Shown here piece after piece: positions 9,161 through 16,610 of a DNA stretch of 64,000 bases. Position numbers and translations under genes: made by a program. Each line of letters begins with the position of its first letter. Position 1 is the stretch's first letter. This stretch comes from Microbacterium sp. Leaf151 (lineage in GTDB: Bacteria > Actinomycetota > Actinomycetes > Actinomycetales > Microbacteriaceae), in NCBI RefSeq assembly GCF_001424225.1, contig NZ_LMOR01000003.1, forward strand, positions 65,006 through 129,005. The letters are read 5' to 3'. The notes below the pieces were generated by a model. It saw only the letters and a program-made list of their open reading frames with translations, ran no database searches and was not told where the DNA came from.

Positions 9161-9556
9161 ATGGCGGACATCTTCGATGTGATCGCTGACGGAACGCGTC
9201 GCGACATCCTTCAGCTGCTCCTGGACCGGGCAACCGGTGGCGAGCGCGGAACCAGCGTGTCGCAGATCGTCGCGGCCTTGGGCGTCAGTCAACCCACCGT
9301 CTCCAAGCACCTCAAGGTGCTGCGGGAGGCCGAGTTGGTGTCGGTCCGCGAGATGGGGCAGCACCGCTACTACAGCCTCGCCGTCGCGCCCCTCGACGAG
9401 GTCGACGACTGGCTGGTGCCCTTCTTCTCCATCGACGAAGAGAACGAACCGGCTCTCCCGGAGTCCGCCATGCACGCGGCCGAGGTCGTCGGCCGCGCAG
9501 CAGCGTCCGTGAAGCACTCCTTCTCGACGGCGCTGCGCAAACTCCCCGGGCGGTGA
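9161..9556 (+). CDS. ArsR-type winged-helix transcriptional regulator
   Basis: A 131-residue protein whose first ~90 residues form an ArsR/SmtB-type winged helix: DGTRRDILQLLL, then the recognition region VSQPTVSKHLKVLREAELVS, and a wing around REMGQHRYYSL. No Cys/His metal-site pattern (such as ELCVCDL) is visible, so it is probably not a metal sensor. The C-terminal tail after about residue 90 is unlike classical ArsR and its ligand is unknown. Divergent from ktrB. Confidence 0.8.
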   Translation: MADIFDVIADGTRRDILQLLLDRATGGERGTSVSQIVAALGVSQPTVSKHLKVLREAELVSVREMGQHRYYSLAVAPLDEVDDWLVPFFSIDEENEPALPESAMHAAEVVGRAAASVKHSFSTALRKLPGR

Positions 9557-9706
9557 TCTCCCGGCGGAGATGACCACGGATGCCATCGCGTGCGGCATCC
9601 GGAATGCACACCCGTCACAGGCGGCGCACCGGTTTACAGCCGTCACGCCCAGACTCTAGAGTGTGGTCAGCATCAGGGTGAGTCCACCCGGAACGAGGGG
9701 TGAACG

Positions 9707-9898
9707 ATGGCCGAGCTGCCCGACGTGCGGTTCCTGACGGTCGCCGAGGTCGCCGAGCTCATGCGCGTATCGAAGATGACGGTCTACCGACTCGTGCACG
9801 CCGGCGAACTTCCCGCGGTACGCTTCGGACGCAGCTACCGTGTGCCCGAATCGGCGGTCGCGGCGCTCGTGCAGCGACCGGTGTCCGACGTCGGCTAG
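9707..9898 (+). CDS. Small helix-turn-helix protein, excisionase/BldC-like
   Basis: 63 residues that are almost entirely one MerR/excisionase-type HTH: FLTVAEVAELMRVSKMTVYRLVHAGELPAVRFGRSYRVPESAVAALV. Solitary proteins of this type in actinobacteria include BldC-like regulators. No integrase lies nearby, so a role as a phage excisionase is unlikely. GAGGGG lies about 7 nt upstream of the ATG. The next gene is the very small ribosomal-type protein, an arrangement I recall as conserved in actinobacteria. Confidence 0.8.
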   Translation: MAELPDVRFLTVAEVAELMRVSKMTVYRLVHAGELPAVRFGRSYRVPESAVAALVQRPVSDVG

Positions 9899-9980
9899 AC
9901 TGATCCGAGGCTTTTTTCCATCGCCTGCTGTTCCCGGGGGCCGAAATCGGCACCCAGACCCCGACTTAGTGAGGTTTTCC

Positions 9981-10079
9981 GTGGGTTCTGTCATCAAGAA
10001 GCGCCGTAAGCGCATGGCGAAGAAGAAGCACCGCAAGCTGCTTCGCAAGACTCGTCACCAGCGCCGCAACAAGAAGTAA
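9981..10079 (+). CDS. Small basic ribosome-associated protein (AURKAIP1/COX24 type, bTHX-like)
   Basis: A 32-residue protein starting at GTG 9981 with GAGG about 7 nt upstream: MGSVIKKRRKRMAKKKHRKL and then LRKTRHQRRNKK. More than half the residues are Lys, Arg or His. The KKRRKRMAKKKHRKLLRKTR core is that of the AURKAIP1/COX24 domain, found in a small-subunit ribosomal protein of actinobacteria. It probably binds 16S rRNA. It is short enough to be missed by length-limited gene calling. A hairpin follows at once. Confidence 0.85.
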   Translation: MGSVIKKRRKRMAKKKHRKLLRKTRHQRRNKK

Positions 10080-10095
10080 AGCGGCTACCACACCG

Positions 10096-10121
10096 AGCGC
10101 CTGTCCGATGTGACGGGCGCT
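10096..10121 (+). terminator. Hairpin after the small ribosomal-type gene
   Basis: A 10-bp stem, AGCGCCTGTC with GACGGGCGCT (one G-T pair), around a 6-nt loop, starting 16 bp after the stop codon. No T-run follows, which is usual for high-GC actinobacterial terminators. Confidence 0.55.
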
Positions 10122-10192
10122 TCGTGTATCCGTCGCGGGTTCGTGACGCTCGGGCATCCCGGTCGTCGCCTCGCCCCTTCAGGAGGAGAAGC

Positions 10193-10486
10193 ATGCAGTC
10201 CATCACGGTCCACGACCTGCACGCGGGGCGTGAGCGCCCCCTGATCGACGTGCGCGAAGAGCACGAGTTCGCTGCGGGCCACGTGCCCGGCGCGGTGAAC
10301 CTGCCCATGTCGAGCCTGGGCGAGCACCTCGACGAGCTGCCGGCCGAGCCGTTCGACGTGATCTGCCAGATCGGCGGCCGATCGGCGCGAGTGGCCGAAG
10401 CGCTCGCCGCGCGTGGTCACGACGTGACGAACGTCGAGGGTGGCACGGGTGAATGGGTCGCGGCGGGATACGCCGTCGAGTCCTGA
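10193..10486 (+). CDS. Rhodanese-like domain protein
   Basis: A single-domain rhodanese of 97 residues. The N-terminal PLIDVREEHEFAAGHVPGAVNLP motif (about 16-38) and the active-site loop CQIGGRSAR (Cys58) are intact, so sulfur transfer through a Cys persulfide is plausible. A strong AGGAGGAG precedes the ATG at 10193; the in-frame upstream extension has no such site. It may form a small redox/sulfur group with the glutaredoxin-like and Dabb genes that follow within 30 bp. Confidence 0.9.
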   Translation: MQSITVHDLHAGRERPLIDVREEHEFAAGHVPGAVNLPMSSLGEHLDELPAEPFDVICQIGGRSARVAEALAARGHDVTNVEGGTGEWVAAGYAVES

Positions 10487-10514
10487 GCGCGTCCGAGCCT
10501 CCTAGGATGGAGGC

Positions 10515-10793
10515 GTGACAACCCTCACGCTGATCGGCAAGCCCGACTGCCATCTGTGCGACGTGGCCGAGCAGATCGTCGAGACGGTCGTCGCCGATCT
10601 TCCCGCGAGTCTCGCCGAGCGCGTCGAGATCGAGCAGGCCTCGATCACCGACGACGCGGCGCTGCACGCCGTGTGGTGGGAGAAGATCCCGGTCGTGCTC
10701 ATCGACGGCGAACTGCACGCCCACTGGCGAGTGTCCGCCGACCGTCTGCGAGCCGCGCTCATCGCGGCGGATTCCGAAGGAGCCTCCTCGTGA
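10515..10793 (+). CDS. Glutaredoxin-like thiol protein
   Basis: 92 residues with a thioredoxin-like fold and an N-terminal LIGKPDCHLCDVAE motif, placing the redox pair at Cys12 and Cys15. A cis-Pro-like segment (KIPVVLIDGEL) lies near 57-67. This matches the glutaredoxin-family DUF836-type proteins. The GTG start is preceded by GGATGGAGG. The stop overlaps the GTG of the next gene by 4 bp, indicating translational coupling. Confidence 0.88.
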   Translation: MTTLTLIGKPDCHLCDVAEQIVETVVADLPASLAERVEIEQASITDDAALHAVWWEKIPVVLIDGELHAHWRVSADRLRAALIAADSEGASS

Positions 10794-11092
10794 GCATCCG
10801 TCACATCGTCCTCTGGAAGCTCGCGGCCGACGACGCCGACACCCGGGCACTGCACGCCGAGCAGATCGCCGACAAGCTCCTCGCCCTCCGCGAGATCGTG
10901 ACCGAGATCGACCAGATCGAGGTGGGCCGCAACGTCGTCAATCCCCAGTCCAACTGGGACGTCGCGCTCGTGAGCGAGTTCGCCGACGCCGCCGCCCTCG
11001 AGCGGTACCAGGTGCACCCGGCGCACCAAGAGGTCGCGGAGTTCGTTCGCTCCGTCGTCGCAGAGCGCTCCTGCGTCGACTACCCGTTCTGA
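10790..11092 (+). CDS. Dabb (stress-responsive alpha/beta barrel) protein
   Basis: A 100-residue Dabb-family protein: IRHIVLWKL at the N-terminus, a central VGRNVVNPQSNWDVALVSEFAD strand, and the C-terminal YQVHPAHQEVAEFV segment. These proteins form dimeric ferredoxin-like barrels; some are stress-induced, and the reaction is usually unknown. GTG start in a GTGA overlap with the glutaredoxin-like gene. Confidence 0.88.
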   Translation: MSIRHIVLWKLAADDADTRALHAEQIADKLLALREIVTEIDQIEVGRNVVNPQSNWDVALVSEFADAAALERYQVHPAHQEVAEFVRSVVAERSCVDYPF

Positions 11093-11188
11093 TCACCGCT
11101 CGGCCGGCGCCCGGGACTCCCTCTCCCGCGAGTGCATGCTGCAGGGTGACGTGCGGTGCGATACCGCGCCCCGAATGCGCAGCCGCCG

Positions 11189-12256
11189 TCAGTCCTGGGA
11201 GAGGACGCTCGCCGGCACGGCTGCGAGAGCGATGCGCACGCGGGCGTCGTCGTCCAGGCGTCGTTCCGCAGGGTGTTCGACCACGACGCGGCTGCCGTCG
11301 GCGGTGAGGACGGTCGAACGGCGCATGCTGCCGAGGAACGTCGTCTCCTCGACGATGGCATCCACCCCCGGCGTGTCCGCGTCGACGAGCACCACGTTCT
11401 CGGGTCGTACCACCACCTCGCAGTGACCGTCGTGGGCCGTACCGGCGAGGGGCAGGCGCTGTCCCCAGACCTCCACGACAGCGCCCTCGACGATCCCCGG
11501 CACCGTGCTGACCGGCCCGAGGACCTCCGCGACGGCGGCATCTCCGACACGTCCGTAGACGTCGGTGGGGGAGCCCCGGGCGATGATCCTTCCCTCGTCC
11601 ATCACGACGAGTTCGTCGGCGACGGCTGCGCCCTCGGCGGTATCGCGTGTGGCCCAGAGGGTCGTCACTCCGCGCTCGCGCAGTTCGCGGACCAGGCGAT
11701 CACGCGTCTCGGCGCGGGCGGTGGTGTGAAGCGCTGCGAGTGCGTCGTCGAGCACGAGGGCTCGCGGGCGGGATGCGAGGACCCGCGCTACCGCCCAGCG
11801 CTGGCGGTCGCCGAGAGCGAGCCGGGAGACGGCGGCGTCCGATGCCTCCAGCCCGACGAGCTCGCACAGCCGGTCCGTCTCGAGGTCGGGGTCGACGACG
11901 CCGGCATGACGAGCCGCTGCCGCGATCGACGCGCGCACGCGGACAAAGCGCGGGGCCGCCGCACGGTCCGCCACCCCGGGCAGGCGCGGGGCCGCAGCGC
12001 CCGTGCGTCCCTCGACCTGCACCGTTCCCCCGTCGCAGCGCTCGGCGCCGGTGGCGAGTCTCAGCAGCGTCGAGGCCCCGCATCCCGACGGGCCGACGAT
12101 CACCGCGATCCGACCCGCCGCGATCTCGAGGTCGATGTCGTGCAGCACGCGTACGCCCGCGCGATCACGGCTGACCCCGCGGAAGACGATCGACCAGCCC
12201 CGGGGGCGTGGCGCACGCCCGGTTCCCGCGGGTTCCACGGGCGTGACGGCGACCAT
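11189..12256 (-). CDS. ABC transporter ATPase-like protein with degenerate catalytic motifs
   Basis: 355 residues laid out like a MalK/UgpC-type importer ATPase: an NBD (about 20-245) followed by a TOBE-like domain (about 265-350). Almost every catalytic motif is altered. Walker A reads GPSGCGAS, so the phosphate-binding Lys is Ala61. The signature LSGGQ is LALGD (146-150). The Walker B Glu is Asp (LVLDD, 167-171). The H-loop His is Arg204 (ATRD). I also see no clear Q-loop. The frame is intact and codon use is normal, so this is a maintained gene rather than an obvious pseudogene. No permease or binding-protein gene is adjacent. It probably cannot hydrolyse ATP normally and may act as a structural or regulatory partner. 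Confidence 0.75.
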   Translation of the reverse strand: MVAVTPVEPAGTGRAPRPRGWSIVFRGVSRDRAGVRVLHDIDLEIAAGRIAVIVGPSGCGASTLLRLATGAERCDGGTVQVEGRTGAAAPRLPGVADRAAAPRFVRVRASIAAAARHAGVVDPDLETDRLCELVGLEASDAAVSRLALGDRQRWAVARVLASRPRALVLDDALAALHTTARAETRDRLVRELRERGVTTLWATRDTAEGAAVADELVVMDEGRIIARGSPTDVYGRVGDAAVAEVLGPVSTVPGIVEGAVVEVWGQRLPLAGTAHDGHCEVVVRPENVVLVDADTPGVDAIVEETTFLGSMRRSTVLTADGSRVVVEHPAERRLDDDARVRIALAAVPASVLSQD

Positions 12257-12289
12257 GCGCCCACGTTAGGGGTCGCCAGTGACACGCGA

Positions 12290-12315
12290 ACGCCCGGGGA
12301 GTGAACCCCGGGCGT
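12290..12315 (-). terminator. Terminator hairpin of aspS
   Basis: A perfect 10-bp stem, ACGCCCGGGG with CCCCGGGCGT, and a 6-nt loop, about 30 bp past the aspS stop. Placed between aspS and the ABC-like gene on the same strand. Confidence 0.65.
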
Positions 12316-12343
12316 CGCTCGGTCGAATCGTGGACGTCGGTGC

Positions 12344-13684
12344 TTACGGGGCCAGGCGGGTCGGTCCACGGAACAGGTAGGTGACTTCGCGGATGGACGA
12401 CTCGCCCAGCAGAAGCATGAGGACGCGCGCCAGGCCCATGCCGAACCCGCCGTGCGGCGGGGCGCCGAAACGGAAGAAGTCGAGGTAGAAGTCGAGGTGC
12501 TCGGGGTCGAGACCCTTCTCCTTCGCCTGCTCGATCAGCACGTCGACGCGGTGCTCGCGCTGGGCGCCCGTCGTGATCTCGACCCCGTTGAAGAGCAGGT
12601 CGTACGACTTCGTCAGCCCGGTCTCTTCGTCGCGCATGTGGTAGAAGGCGCGGATCTCGGGGTGGTAGTCGGTGATGAAGACGAATTGGTGGCCATACGT
12701 CTCGGCCACGTGCGCCGCGATCTGGCGTTCGCCCTCGGGATCGAGATCGCCGTCTGTGCGCGGGATGTCGTATCCGCGGGCGGCGACGATCTCGCGCGCC
12801 TCGGCGAGGGGGATGCGGGGGAAGGGCACCGACGGCACCTGCACCTCGACGCCGAACAACTCCTGGATCTCGGCGCCGTGCTTGTCGGCGACGGCCTGGA
12901 ACGCCGTCTGGAGCAGTTCCTCCTGCATGCGCGCGACGTCGTCGTGCGAATCGATCCAGCTGATCTCGGCGTCGATCGAGGTGAACTCGGTCGCGTGGCG
13001 GCTGGTGAAAGAGGGGTCGGCGCGGAAGGCGGGGGCGATCTCGAAGATCTTGCCGAAGCCGGCGACCTGGGCCATCTGCTTGAAGAACTGCGGGCTCTGA
13101 GCGAGGTAGGCGGTCTTGTCTTCGAAGTAGGGCACCTCGAACAACTCGGCGTTGGACTCCGAGGGGGATGCCATGAGCTTGGGGGAGTGGACCTCGATGT
13201 AGTCGCGCTCGACCCAGTACGTGCGCATGGCGTGCTCGAGGGTGGTCTGCACGCGGAAGATGAGGTTGTTGCGGCGCTGACGCAGGTCGAGGAAGCGCCA
13301 GTCCATGCGCTTGTCGGGGCTGCTGTCGGCGGCGATGGGCGTCTCGGGGTTGGCGGCGGCGGCGATGACGAGCTCGCCGACCTTAATCTCGACGCCGCCG
13401 AGCTTGACGCGCTCGTCGTGCTTCAGCTCACCGCGCACGGTCAGGAACGTGCCGGTAGCGAGAGCGCCGACCGTCTCGGTCAGTGCCAGAGCGGCGGCAT
13501 CCTGCTCGGAGCCGTCGTCGACGGGCCGCGTCGCCGGGTTCACCAGCTGCACGGCGCCGGTCTCGTCGCGGAGGACGACGAACTGCACCTTCTTCTGATC
13601 GCGCACGGTTTCGACCCATCCCGACACCTCGACGGCGCCGGCGGGGAGGGATTTCAGCTGGTTGACCAGGACGCGTTCGCTCAC
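12344..13684 (-). CDS. aspS: Aspartate--tRNA(Asp/Asn) ligase, archaeal-type
   Basis: Charges tRNA with aspartate. The 446-residue length and lack of the large bacterial insertion domain place it in the short archaeal-type AspRS group, which is often non-discriminating. Order: N-terminal OB fold (LPAGAVEVSGWVETVRDQKK), class II motif 2 (FRADPSFTSRHATEFTSID), and motif 3 (GGFGMGLARVLMLLLG) near the C-terminus. The GTG at 13684 begins MSERVLVNQL. If non-discriminating, Asn-tRNA would be completed by the GatCAB amidotransferase, which is outside this window. An AsnRS assignment is less likely because the C-terminal GPTRLAP ending fits AspRS. Confidence 0.88.
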   Translation of the reverse strand: MSERVLVNQLKSLPAGAVEVSGWVETVRDQKKVQFVVLRDETGAVQLVNPATRPVDDGSEQDAAALALTETVGALATGTFLTVRGELKHDERVKLGGVEIKVGELVIAAAANPETPIAADSSPDKRMDWRFLDLRQRRNNLIFRVQTTLEHAMRTYWVERDYIEVHSPKLMASPSESNAELFEVPYFEDKTAYLAQSPQFFKQMAQVAGFGKIFEIAPAFRADPSFTSRHATEFTSIDAEISWIDSHDDVARMQEELLQTAFQAVADKHGAEIQELFGVEVQVPSVPFPRIPLAEAREIVAARGYDIPRTDGDLDPEGERQIAAHVAETYGHQFVFITDYHPEIRAFYHMRDEETGLTKSYDLLFNGVEITTGAQREHRVDVLIEQAKEKGLDPEHLDFYLDFFRFGAPPHGGFGMGLARVLMLLLGESSIREVTYLFRGPTRLAP

Positions 13685-13848
13685 GATCGACCATCCTACG
13701 TGCGCCGGTCGCGCGGCACCGGGACCCGGGCGCGGGCATCGCGGCATCCCTCCGCTCGGGGCCAACCCCCAGGATTCGCGCGCGCCCGGGCTCTAGCCTG
13801 AAAGGGGCGCCCGTTCGGGCGGCCGATCACCGAGCGCGAAGGCACCCG

Positions 13849-14538
13849 ATGACCGACACCACACTCACCCTTTCTCTTCTCCGAGCCGGCTCCGGCTCCG
13901 GCGAGGGGCAGTCGTGGCTGACGTCGCTGGCCGACTGGACCGTCTCGCTCATGGAGATCATCGGCCCCGTGGGTGCGGGCGTGGCCATCGCGCTCGAGAA
14001 CCTCTTCCCGCCGCTGCCCAGCGAGGTCGTTCTGCCGATGGCGGGGCTGACCGCCAGCCGCGGTTCGTTCACGCTCTTCGAGGCCCTGCTGTGGACGACC
14101 ATCGGATCGGTCGTCGGTGCGTTCATGCTCTACGGCCTCGGCCGGTGGCTCGGAGCCGCGCGTCTGCGCGCCTTCGCCGCGAAGATGCCGTTGCTGCACC
14201 CCGAAGACGTCGATCGGACGGTGGCGTGGTTCGAGCGGCACGGCGGCAAGGCGGTGTTCTTCGGGCGGATGATCCCGATCTTCCGCAGCCTGATCTCCAT
14301 CCCCGCGGGGGTGTCGAAGATGCCCATGTGGCGCTTCGGACTGCTCACGGGCGCCGGCAGCTTGATCTGGAACACGATCTTCGTGCTCTCGGGGTACCTG
14401 CTCGGCGAGAACTGGCACATCGTCGAGGAGTACGCCTCGATCCTGCAATACGTCGTGATCGCCGCGGTGGGTGTCGGTGTGGCCCTGTTCCTCTACAGCC
14501 GCATCCGTTCTCTCCTCGGAGCGCGCAAAGACGCCTGA
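13849..14538 (+). CDS. DedA family membrane protein
   Basis: 229 residues with the DedA/SNARE-associated core: FPPLPSEVVLPMAGLTASRG near residues 49-68 and the FGRMIPIFRSLISIPAGVSKM segment near 137-157, plus four to five hydrophobic segments. The family acts as lipid flippases, for example for undecaprenyl phosphate or phospholipids, in the plasma membrane. The specific lipid is not readable here. No clear operon partner. Confidence 0.9.
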   Translation: MTDTTLTLSLLRAGSGSGEGQSWLTSLADWTVSLMEIIGPVGAGVAIALENLFPPLPSEVVLPMAGLTASRGSFTLFEALLWTTIGSVVGAFMLYGLGRWLGAARLRAFAAKMPLLHPEDVDRTVAWFERHGGKAVFFGRMIPIFRSLISIPAGVSKMPMWRFGLLTGAGSLIWNTIFVLSGYLLGENWHIVEEYASILQYVVIAAVGVGVALFLYSRIRSLLGARKDA

Positions 14539-14617
14539 TCGCCCGCGGTATCTCCACGTCGAAGCAACCGGCGTCCCCGCTCAGTCAGACCACAGAACCC
14601 GCGCCTAGACTGGCTTC

Positions 14618-15262
14618 GTGACCGCCGATCGCCTGCATCTCGTGCGCCACGGAGAGGTCCACAACCCCCGTCGCGTGCTCTACGGTCGGCTCCCGGGATT
14701 CGGGCTGAGCGTCGCAGGACGCCAGATGGCCCGTCAGGCCGCCGTGTTCGTGCGCGGGCTCGACCGGCCCGTCAGCGCCCTGGTGGTCTCCCCGCTGCAG
14801 CGCACGCGCGAGTCGTCCGAGCCCTTCACCGAGATGTTCGGCGTCGACGCCTACATCGACGACCGGGTGATCGAGCCGACCAATGTCTTTGAGGGACGGC
14901 GCATGAAGCAGGCGCTGGCCAACCCCCTCAACTGGCGTCACCTCCACCGTCCGGCGGTGCCCAGCTGGGGCGAGCCGTACGAGCGCATCGTCGCCCGGAT
15001 GACGGATGCCATGGCCGACGCCTGGGAGCGGGTGCCCTCGGGCGACGTCGTCGTCGTCTCGCACCAGCTGCCGATCTGGGTGACCCACCTCGCCCTCTCC
15101 CACCAACCCACCCGCCACGACCCCCGCAAGCGCCGGTGCGCGTTGTCGAGCGTGACGAGTTTCGAGCGGCGAGACGGCGCCGACGGCTCGACGCGCTGGG
15201 TCGAGGTGGCGTACGCCGAGCCGGCATCCACCGCCGGAGCCGTCGACGTAGGAGCCGTGTGA
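14618..15262 (+). CDS. Histidine phosphatase (phosphoglycerate mutase-like)
   Basis: 214 residues with the RHGE phosphohistidine motif at about residues 10-13 and a second His segment (VSHQLPIWVTHLAL) near 147-160. The substrate is unknown. It begins at GTG and ends in a one-base TGATG overlap with the TlpA-like gene. It is therefore the first gene of the cytochrome c maturation run, a position I recall for this family in other actinobacteria. Confidence 0.88.
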   Translation: MTADRLHLVRHGEVHNPRRVLYGRLPGFGLSVAGRQMARQAAVFVRGLDRPVSALVVSPLQRTRESSEPFTEMFGVDAYIDDRVIEPTNVFEGRRMKQALANPLNWRHLHRPAVPSWGEPYERIVARMTDAMADAWERVPSGDVVVVSHQLPIWVTHLALSHQPTRHDPRKRRCALSSVTSFERRDGADGSTRWVEVAYAEPASTAGAVDVGAV

Positions 15263-15867
15263 TGCGCCGAATCCTCACCGCCGCGGGGTCTCTCGCCGCC
15301 GCCGCGGCCCTCGTGGTGGGCCTGGCGGCCTGCACCGCCGACCCGCTCGCCGACCAGTACCGCGCCGGTGACAACAAGGGCTACATCGCCGCGAACGGTT
15401 TCCAGACCGCTGAGATCCCCGCCGACAGTCGCGGGGAGCCTGTCGACTTCGCCGGCACGCTCGACGACGGTTCCACCGTGTCCAGCTCCGACTACGACGG
15501 CAAGGTGCTCGTGGTGAACTTCTGGTACGCCACCTGCGGCCCGTGCATCATCGAGGCGCCGCGTCTCGAGCAGGCGTACAAGACCTTCGAGGGGCAGGAC
15601 GTCGCCTTCCTCGGCATCAACACCTACGACCAGCCCTCGACCGCGCAGTCGTTCGCGCGCGACCACGACATCTCCTACCCGAGCGCGATGGCCGTCAACG
15701 ACGCCGAGCTGAAGCTGGCGTTCAACGACAAGACGCCGCTGAACGCCACCCCGACCACCCTCGTACTCGACAAGCAGGGGCGCGTCGCGGCGCGCATCGT
15801 CGGCGAACTGCCCGAGGCCTCCATCCTCGAGGCGATCGTGCGCACCCTGGTCGCGGAGGGCGCGTGA
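15262..15867 (+). CDS. TlpA/ResA-like thiol-disulfide lipoprotein
   Basis: 201 residues. A lipoprotein signal with lipobox LAAC (Cys24) anchors it outside the membrane. The thioredoxin fold carries WYATCGPC (Cys92 and Cys95) and the TPTTLVLDKQGR cis-Pro segment near 159-170. ResA-type proteins keep apocytochrome c heme-site cysteines reduced. It is followed by ccdA (electron donor), resB and ccsB, which supports this role. Coupled to the upstream gene by one base and to ccdA by a 4-bp GTGA overlap. Confidence 0.92.
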   Translation: MRRILTAAGSLAAAAALVVGLAACTADPLADQYRAGDNKGYIAANGFQTAEIPADSRGEPVDFAGTLDDGSTVSSSDYDGKVLVVNFWYATCGPCIIEAPRLEQAYKTFEGQDVAFLGINTYDQPSTAQSFARDHDISYPSAMAVNDAELKLAFNDKTPLNATPTTLVLDKQGRVAARIVGELPEASILEAIVRTLVAEGA

Positions 15868-16610
15868 ATCCGGGAGCCCTCGTCTTCGACGGGGCGCTGT
15901 GGGTCGCCGTGCCCATCGCCCTGGCCGCCGGCCTCATCTCGTTCCTCTCGCCCTGCGTGCTGCCTCTCGTGCCGGGCTACCTGGGCTACATCGGCGGTGC
16001 GGTCGCCCCCCGAGGGGGCTCGGCATCCGCCGGTCGTGGCCGCCTGCTGGGCGGAACGCTGTTGTTCATCGCCGGGTTCACGCTCGTGTTCATGGCATTC
16101 AACGTGCTCGGAGGTGCCGCGGGGGCGTTCTTCACCCGCTACGGCGACGTGATCACCCGCGTCCTCGGCGTGGTGATCATCTTGATGGGGCTCGTGTTCA
16201 TCGGCCTGTTCGGTGTAGCGCAGCGGTCGGTGCGGATGCAGGCCAAGGGCAATCTCGGTCTCGTCGGGGCGCCGCTGCTCGGTATCGCCCTCGGTGTCGG
16301 CTGGACGCCGTGCATCGGACCGACGCTGACGGCCATTCTGTCGGTGTCGTACAACCTCGGAGACCCCGGCCGGGCCGCCCTGCTGGGGCTGGCCTACTCG
16401 CTGGGTCTCGGCATCCCCTTCCTCCTCCTGGCGCTCGGTTTCGGATGGGCGACACGGTCCGTCGCGTTCCTGCGCAAGCACATCCGCGCGGTCAACATCG
16501 TCGGGGGAGTCCTGCTCGTCGTTCTGGGACTCGCCATGGTGACCGGTGTCTGGGGCGCGTGGATGTCGTCCCTGCAGGGGGTGATGAGCGGTGTCCAGCT
16601 CCCCCTCTGA
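15864..16610 (+). CDS. ccdA: Cytochrome c biogenesis protein CcdA
   Basis: A 248-residue membrane protein with about six helices that passes electrons from cytoplasmic thioredoxin to the ResA-like lipoprotein. The two redox cysteines sit in the repeat motifs LSPCVLPLVPGY (Cys31) and GWTPCIGPTL (near 152-161). The GTG start lies in the stop of the preceding gene, and its 3' end overlaps resB by 20 bp. Confidence 0.93.
   Translation: MNPGALVFDGALWVAVPIALAAGLISFLSPCVLPLVPGYLGYIGGAVAPRGGSASAGRGRLLGGTLLFIAGFTLVFMAFNVLGGAAGAFFTRYGDVITRVLGVVIILMGLVFIGLFGVAQRSVRMQAKGNLGLVGAPLLGIALGVGWTPCIGPTLTAILSVSYNLGDPGRAALLGLAYSLGLGIPFLLLALGFGWATRSVAFLRKHIRAVNIVGGVLLVVLGLAMVTGVWGAWMSSLQGVMSGVQLPL

Noticed and set aside
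9707..9898. Excisionase of a second mobile element
   Set aside because: There is no integrase or attachment repeat nearby, and the neighbour is a ribosomal-type gene.
12452..13801. 449-codon plus-strand open frame
   Set aside because: Antisense to aspS, whose class II motifs are unmistakable.
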